A stretch of 64,000 nucleotides of DNA from Protopterus annectens. Lineage: Eukaryota > Chordata > Ceratodontiformes > Protopteridae. The position numbers and the translations under genes were made by a program. Below the pieces are notes generated by a model, which saw nothing but the letters and a program-made list of their open reading frames with translations, was not told the origin of the DNA and did no database searches. The stretch lies in NCBI RefSeq assembly GCF_019279795.1, contig NC_056735.1, positions 1,943,861,821 through 1,943,925,820 of the forward strand, written 5' to 3'. Shown one piece after another: positions 56,972 to 64,000 of the stretch (the stretch's first letter is position 1; each line of letters starts with the position of its first letter).

Positions 56972-57030
<59 letters not shown>
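56972..57030. repeat. (TA)n microsatellite in the left Penelope copy
   Basis: It follows the ORF stop on the minus strand. The right copy has only TATATATATA at about 60555, so the tract expanded in one copy. Confidence 0.95.
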
Positions 57031-57033
<3 letters not shown>

Positions 57034-57034
<1 letters not shown>

Positions 57035-58445
57035 TAAATAAAAAACATAGATTTTAATTTCAACAGAGAAGATAAAGAAATTCTATCATTTAACCCAGAA
57101 GCATGATAAGCATCAAGCCTAATTTGCCATTTGAGTTCTACAAATTCCAAATACTCATTCAAGGGTCCCCCACGAGGTCCCAGATCTACCTGTTCCAAAA
57201 TAAAGAACAGGAAGGAATGGGTAGGTTCACTCACCAAATGTTTATATAATGCATTCTTTTCATTTTTGTTTCTGATATCATATAAATGTTGATAAATCCT
57301 TAACCTTAGGGCATTCTTAGTTTTACCTACATAGAAACTTGCACAGAATCTACACAAGGCCAAATACACAGCCCCTTTAGTGTAACAGTACATTCTTTTT
57401 GAAATGGAAATATATCCAAAGTTTTTGAGCTTGATTTTTTCTCTGTCCATAACATAAGGGCATTGGGCACACCACCCACACTTAAAGGTACCACCATTGT
57501 GGATGTCAAATTGTTGCCTTTCAAACAGTCCTTTAAGGGAAGTGTCTCTTTTGTAAACCACTTGCAGTTCAATACCAAATTTCCATGATAATTCGGGGTC
57601 AACATCAAATATTTTCCAATATTTGGAAATAATGGGTACCCCCTCTTACAAAACATGTTTTTTAATGTTTCACATTCACTAAGAAAATCTGCAAAGTCAG
57701 ATACCATTCTGGCCAGTCTTACATATTGGCCCTTAACTAGGGCTTTTTTCTGGTGCAATGGGTGTGCGCTTGTATAATGCAATAGTGAATTTGAATAGGT
57801 AGGTTTCCTATATAGTTGTGAAACAAAACAATTGTGTTCAAAGTCTTTCTTGATGGTAACATCTAAGTAATTAATCAGTTCTACATAGCTATTCATAGTA
57901 AACTTAAGAAAACTTGTAGTTCCATTAATATAGGTGAAGAACCTCTTCAGGTCATCCTCACTGTCTTTCCAGAACAGGACTATATCATCTAGTTATCACC
58001 CATACAATACCCATGAAGTCCTAAATTCTGAGTTGGTAACAAACAAGTCCTCCGATTGTGCCAAGACAATGTTGGCAAACATTGGAGCACAGCACACACC
58101 CATTGCAACACCCTGTTTTTGCTTAAAAAGATGCCCTTCAAAGGTCACAAAATTATTCTCTAATATTATTTCCATACATGTTCGTAAAGTCAGAATGGTG
58201 TTATGATTAAGTGTTGAAGTGGCACATAAATAGTCATGAAACCATTCAAGGCCAAATTGATGTGAAATAACTGAAAAGAGATCACAAACATCAATAGTGA
58301 CTAATATGTTACTATCAAAAAACATGTCCTGTTTAACTTTAGTAAGAAAGTCCCATGAGTCCCTAACCACAACACTACGTGAATCTAGAATGTTTTTGGT
58401 CATATTGTCAATGAACTTAGCAATACTATAAGTTTTTGAGGCTTT
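57034..58445 (-). pseudogene. Penelope ORF, left copy (reverse transcriptase + GIY-YIG)
   Basis: The frame begins inside the reverse transcriptase (AKFIDNMTKNILDSRSVVVRD), with LVTIDVCDLFSVIS (motif A) and KQKQGVAMGVCCAPMFANIV (motif B). The frame is lost after WVLYG, at the YLDD motif near 58010. It continues in other frames with NYLDVTIKKDFEHN and RKPTYSN, then after a deletion of at least 170 bp at about 57640 reaches the GIY-YIG nuclease: AVYLALCRFCASFYVGKTKNALRLRIYQH. It ends at 57034. Truncated and non-functional. Confidence 0.85.
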
Positions 58446-60552
58446 TGGCCTTACATTTTCACGATAACAATACTATTACTGGCCATTTGGATATACGTAG
58501 GCCTAGTATTTTTTTACCCCCATCACACCCCCTAGTACAGCTGTTTGAGAATTTATGTGAAGCTGATATCAGGAACTTATTAGTGAACAAGTATAAAAAA
58601 CCTGATCAAGCTAACTTGGACTGTGATGAGAGAAAACTATTAAGTGAAATTTTAGAGCATCATGACATAAGAATAATGAAACCTGATAAAGGTGGGGGCG
58701 TGATAATTATGAATGTGGTTGATTATAACAGCAGGATGATGGAACTTCTGTATAGTGATGTCTATCTTGGGGTCTCACGAAATGAGATTAATATAGCATA
58801 TTGTAATTTTGACCTGGAATTGGAACAGCTGTTATTAAATGGGCAAATTATCTTAGAAACTCATAATTATATGCTTATAAGCCATCCTAAAATACCCACA
58901 ATTTTGGCATACCAAAAATTCATAAATCCTTAGAAAACCCACCATTAAGACCAATTGTGGATGCAAAAGCCTCAAAAACTTATAGTATTGCTAAGTTCAT
59001 TGACAATATGACCAAAAACATTCTAGATTCACGTAGTCTTGTGGTTAGGGACTCATGGGACTTTCTTACTAAAGTTAAACAGGACATGTTTTTTGATAGT
59101 AACATATTAGTCACTATTGATGTTTGTGATCTCTTTTCAGTTATTCCACAACAAATTGGACTTGAATGGTTTTATGACTATTTATGTGCCAATTCAACAC
59201 TTAATCATAACACCATTCTGACTTTATGAACATGTATGGAAATAATATTAGAGAATAATTTTGTGACCTTTGAAGGGCATCTTTTTAAGCAAAAACAGGG
59301 TGTTGCAATGGGTGCGTGCTGTGCTCCAGTGTTTGCCAACATTGTCTTGGCACAATGGGAGGACTTGTTTGTTACAAACTCGAAATTTAGGACTTCATGG
59401 GTATTGTATGGGCGATACCTAGATGATATAGTCCTGTTCTGGAAAGATAGTGAGGTCGACCTGAAAAGGTTCTTCACCTATATTAATGGAACTACAAGTT
59501 TTCTTAAGTTTACTATGAATAGCAATGTAGAACTGATTAATTACTTAGATGTTACCATCAAGAAAGACTTTGAACACAATTGTTTTGTTTCACAACTATA
59601 TAGGAAACCTACCTATTCAAATTCACTATAGTATTATACAAGCGCACACCCATTGCACCAGAAAAAAGGCCTAGTTAAGGGCCAATATGTAAGTCTGGCC
59701 AGAATGGTGTCTGACTTTGCAGATTTTCTTAGTGAATGTGAAACATTAAAAAACATGTTTTGTAACAGGGGGTACCCTGAAACCTTTGTCATAGATATTT
59801 TTAATGAAGTTAAGACTAAAAGAATGAATGGTCATTTTCTTGCACTACTAGGGCAGGTGTCCACCAAAAGTCATAATGACTGTAAACCTTTAAATTTTGG
59901 ACGGGTGCTTACTCTTACTTACACATCCAATTTTTATGACATTAAAAACATTATTTCCAAATATTGGAAAATATTTGAGGTTGACCCTGAATTATCAGGG
60001 AAATTTGGTATTGAACCGCAAGTGGTTTACAAAAGAGACACTTCCCTTAAAGGACTGATTGAAAGGCAAAAATTTGACATCCACAATGGTGGTACCTTTA
60101 AGTATGGGAGGTGTGCCCAATGCCCTTATGTTATGGACAGAGAAAAAATCAAGCTCAAAAACTTTGGATATATTTTCAGTTCAAAAAGGATGTACTGTTA
60201 CACTAAAGGGGTTGTGTATTTGGCCTTGTGTAGATTCTGTGCAAGTTTCTATGTAGGTAAAACTAAGATTGCCCTAAGGTTAAGGATTTATCAACATTTA
60301 TATGATATCAGAAAAAAAAAAAATGAAAAGAATGCATTATATAAACATTTGGTTAGTAAACCTACCCATTCCTTCCTGTTCATTATTTTAGAACAGGTAG
60401 ATCTGGGACCTCGTGGGGGACCCTTGAATGAGTATTTGGAATTTGTAGAACTCAAATGGCAAATTAGGCTTGATGCTTATCATGCTCCTGGGTTAAATGA
60501 TAGAATTTCTTTATCTTCTCTGGTGAAATTAAAATCTGTGTTTTTTATTTAG
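58436..60552 (+). pseudogene. Penelope ORF, right copy (reverse transcriptase + GIY-YIG)
   Basis: Penelope proteins copy their RNA by target-primed synthesis using an RT related to telomerase plus a C-terminal GIY-YIG endonuclease. Visible in order: IRIMKPDKGGGVIIMNVVDY (N-terminal RT region), a frameshift near 58905, IPKIHK-type sequence, LVTIDVCDLFSVIPQQ, KQKQGVAMGACCAPVFANIV, catalytic YLDD at 59416-59427, YLDVTIKKDFEHNCF, KPTYSN, CAQCPYVMDREKIK (Cys pair before the nuclease) and GIY-YIG residues in VVYLALC...FYVGKTK...LRLRIYQH (about 60211-60300), with Glu in EFVELKWQIR. Breaks: the frameshift, a TGA at 59227-59229 (CGA in the left copy) and a TAG at 59629-59631. A small number of lesions suggests moderate age. 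Confidence 0.9.
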
Positions 60553-60714
60553 TTATATATATATTGTTTAGGGATGTTTTAAACTTTTTATATGTATTAT
60601 TGTTTTATATTTGGCTTGCATTAAGTATTTGCAGCCTTGTTAATGAGAGAAATGATGTTAGCTTATTTGTGACTGGGTGAGCAATGTATTTAAACAGGTG
60701 CTAATTTCAGTGTT

Positions 60715-60760
60715 TTGTATTCTGAGGAAGTCATCTACCAGATGAAAGTGCTTAATACTG
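60715..60760 (+). ncRNA. Hammerhead-like motif in right Penelope 3' UTR
   Basis: CTGAGGAAGTC, loop ATCTACCA, then GATGAAAGTGC at 60722-60750. This is the counterpart of 56790-56825. Core CUGANGA and GAAA are kept, while stem II pairing is eroded in both copies at different bases (GAT here, AAC there), compatible with a once-pairing GTC/GAC stem. Confidence 0.4.
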
Positions 60761-60896
60761 CTGTGTTTGCTTGCACTGTTTTATCCTGGATGAATATTGT
60801 CTGTATTTTTCTGGATTTGGAGTTTTCTGCTTATAAAGGATTTACCACCTACCAAGCGTCGCTTTTGTCTTGCAACAGCTGCCTTTTATTTTTCAT

Positions 60897-60908
60897 TGTG
60901 GAGACAGG
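60897..60908. repeat. Right 12-bp target-site duplication of the Penelope pair
   Basis: TGTGGAGACAGG, identical to 56604-56615. Confidence 0.85.
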
Positions 60909-62739
<1,831 letters not shown>

Positions 62740-62949
62740 TATGATGTAATCTTGTGTGCACACATGAGTGTTGTATATACCTTCTCAGATGTACCCCATC
62801 ATATTAATCTGAAATGTGTATATTTACATATAAGAACATGACTGTTTTCACTTACAAGTGCTAAACAATTGTAGTAGTCAAAGCAGTTGTTTACTACTAT
62901 TCAGTACGTGTACTGAATGATATATTTGAAAAATCAACAAACATCCTCA

Positions 62950-63018
62950 CATCTCAGATAGCTTAGTGGTTAAATGCTGTGACTATACTGTTCATGGTCC
63001 TGTGTTCAAAACCTGCAT
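62950..63018 (+). other. tRNA-like module in H3
   Basis: ATAGCTTAGTGGTTAAATGC (A-box-like) and GTGTTCAAAACC (degenerate B-box), followed by GTGATTAAGTGCTTTAAAGCAG, homologous to the sequence behind 40641-40712 of H2. Confidence 0.55.
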
Positions 63019-63019
63019 G

Positions 63020-64000
63020 GGCTGTTTACTTTGTTGCTGGGAAGAACAGGGACTGATGGATACAGGGTGATTAAGTGCTTTAAAGCAGGTTTGTATGAAG
63101 CTAAGTGCTGCTAACGTATGCTTAAATGAGTAGGCACTTATATCATTTAGGCTTCGCTTACCAGTGTGCAAATCTGCTTATCATTTACATTTAAGCAATG
63201 CTTACACCTGCTAAGCATAGCTTAGCCATGGTAACCAGTGATCACATTTCAGTCTAATAAAATAGCAGGGTAATGACATCTTTAATAAGTGTATTTCATT
63301 TCCTGTACGTAACATGCTTCTATGTGCTGTCATTACAGTTGCAAGAGGTGTGAGTATACTGTAAGGGTCCCCTAGGTATACATGGGTAGTAGCACAATCT
63401 TTTCTCTTTGGATTTATTTCATACATGGGTAGTATCCCAGATTATATGCAGTCACACTTGCATGTTATACCAGCTACAGTGCACTGATTGACAGAAATAG
63501 TTTAACACATATTGCATCATTATGTTAGTACTTTTAACAGTGCTTTTTCTAGTAAGAGTAGATTGCAGATTGTAGTACTGGAACCATCCACCCCAGCATG
63601 CAAAGCTGGACTCTGAGTACTGAGTATCTTGTTCTTGGTGTTTGAGCTGTATGTTATTGTGTATCCCCTATTGGATATTGATCTGATATGTCGATACTAA
63701 CTGTAGACTGCTATGTTTTTTGGACATTGCATTAAGGACTGCTGTCATGTAGTAATGGCATACCTTTCAGTTTCAGACATGTATGTTGCAAAACATTCAT
63801 CCTAATGGATAACCCATTGGCTATATACTTACTGTATGTTCTGTGTACAGATGTGCAGATGTCAGATATTGCTATGGCCATACCATTATGTAGGTGTCCA
63901 CATTGTATTGTGCTGTGGGCCTGGACACTACTGCTAGTTCCGACATATGGGACATTCCTTAATGTGGGCCTTGCCCCATTTCCTTGCCTGTGTGAGGGAC
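63020..64000. other. H3 continuation, unassigned
   Basis: Starts with GCTTA-rich direct and inverted words (GTGCTGCTAACG, TAAGCAATGCTTACACCTGCTAAGC at about 63105-63215), perhaps equivalent to the GCGC-rich stretch of H2 at 40795-40890. No gene is recognised to the window edge. Confidence 0.4.

Larger units (their letters stand above)
56616..60896. mobile_element. Penelope-like element: inverted pair of copies
   Basis: One insertion of 4.28 kb made of two copies of the same Penelope-like element, facing away from a shared 5' junction at about 58440. The left copy (minus strand) is 5'-truncated and has an internal deletion. The right copy (plus strand) is longer. Outer ends are the 3' UTRs, matching each other as inverted repeats (GGCAGCTGTTGCAAGAC-AAAGCGACGCTTGGTAGGTG on one side and its complement on the other). 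Partial inverted copies of this kind are a known Penelope feature. The 12-bp duplication around the whole unit shows it inserted as one event into H3. Confidence 0.88.

Overview
The window is non-genic, transposon-packed DNA of a eukaryote, most likely a non-mammalian, non-avian vertebrate such as an amphibian, coelacanth/lungfish or other repeat-rich lineage. This is an inference from the mix of families: large PIF/Harbinger DNA transposons, CR1, L2-like and L1/Tx1-like LINEs, Penelope-like elements and long TA/TG microsatellites. I see no host gene, rRNA gene, bacterial operon or CRISPR.

Layout. (1) 1-6324: the 5' part of a Harbinger element (H1) on the minus strand. It has a nearly intact DDE transposase (3877-4953), a nested CR1-in-CR1 cargo block, and a terminal inverted repeat (TIR) at 6305-6324. 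Its other end lies outside the window. (2) 6325-20532: host DNA with simple repeats, an L2-like LINE (plus strand) split by a nearly full-length CR1 (11277-about 15655, minus strand) and by an L1 3' fragment, LINE 3' tails, and the 3' part of an L1/Tx1-like ORF2. (3) 20536-44690: a second Harbinger element (H2), inverted relative to H1. It is bounded by matching TIRs and a 3-bp ATT target-site duplication (TSD), and sits inside the L1 ORF2, which resumes at 44694. That makes it one transposon of about 24.2 kb. It carries a transposase near its left end (one stop codon), two separate Myb/SANT-like genes on the opposite strand (35907-37911 and 41476-43504), at least five decayed CR1 fragments, a tandem array of about 240-bp tRNA-like units, and several tRNA-like modules. 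(4) 44694-47486: 5' part of the L1 ORF2. (5) 48074-48632: a 559-bp foldback element in a TA tract. (6) 48909 to beyond 64000: a third, diverged Harbinger (H3) collinear with H2. Its transposase is split by a Penelope fragment. It carries the same type of tRNA-like array and a 4.3-kb inverted Penelope pair with a 12-bp TSD.

How the parts work together: the transposase (DDE nuclease) and the Myb-like protein(s) (DNA binding and nuclear import of transposase in characterised Harbinger systems) would act on the TIRs and the subterminal palindromes. In H1 and H2 an identical nested CR1 block sits beside the transposase. H3 has the flanking backbone but lacks recognisable CR1 there. The CR1 cargo was therefore apparently acquired by the H1/H2 lineage and then copied with the transposon. 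All visible coding regions carry some damage, so none of these copies looks autonomous now.
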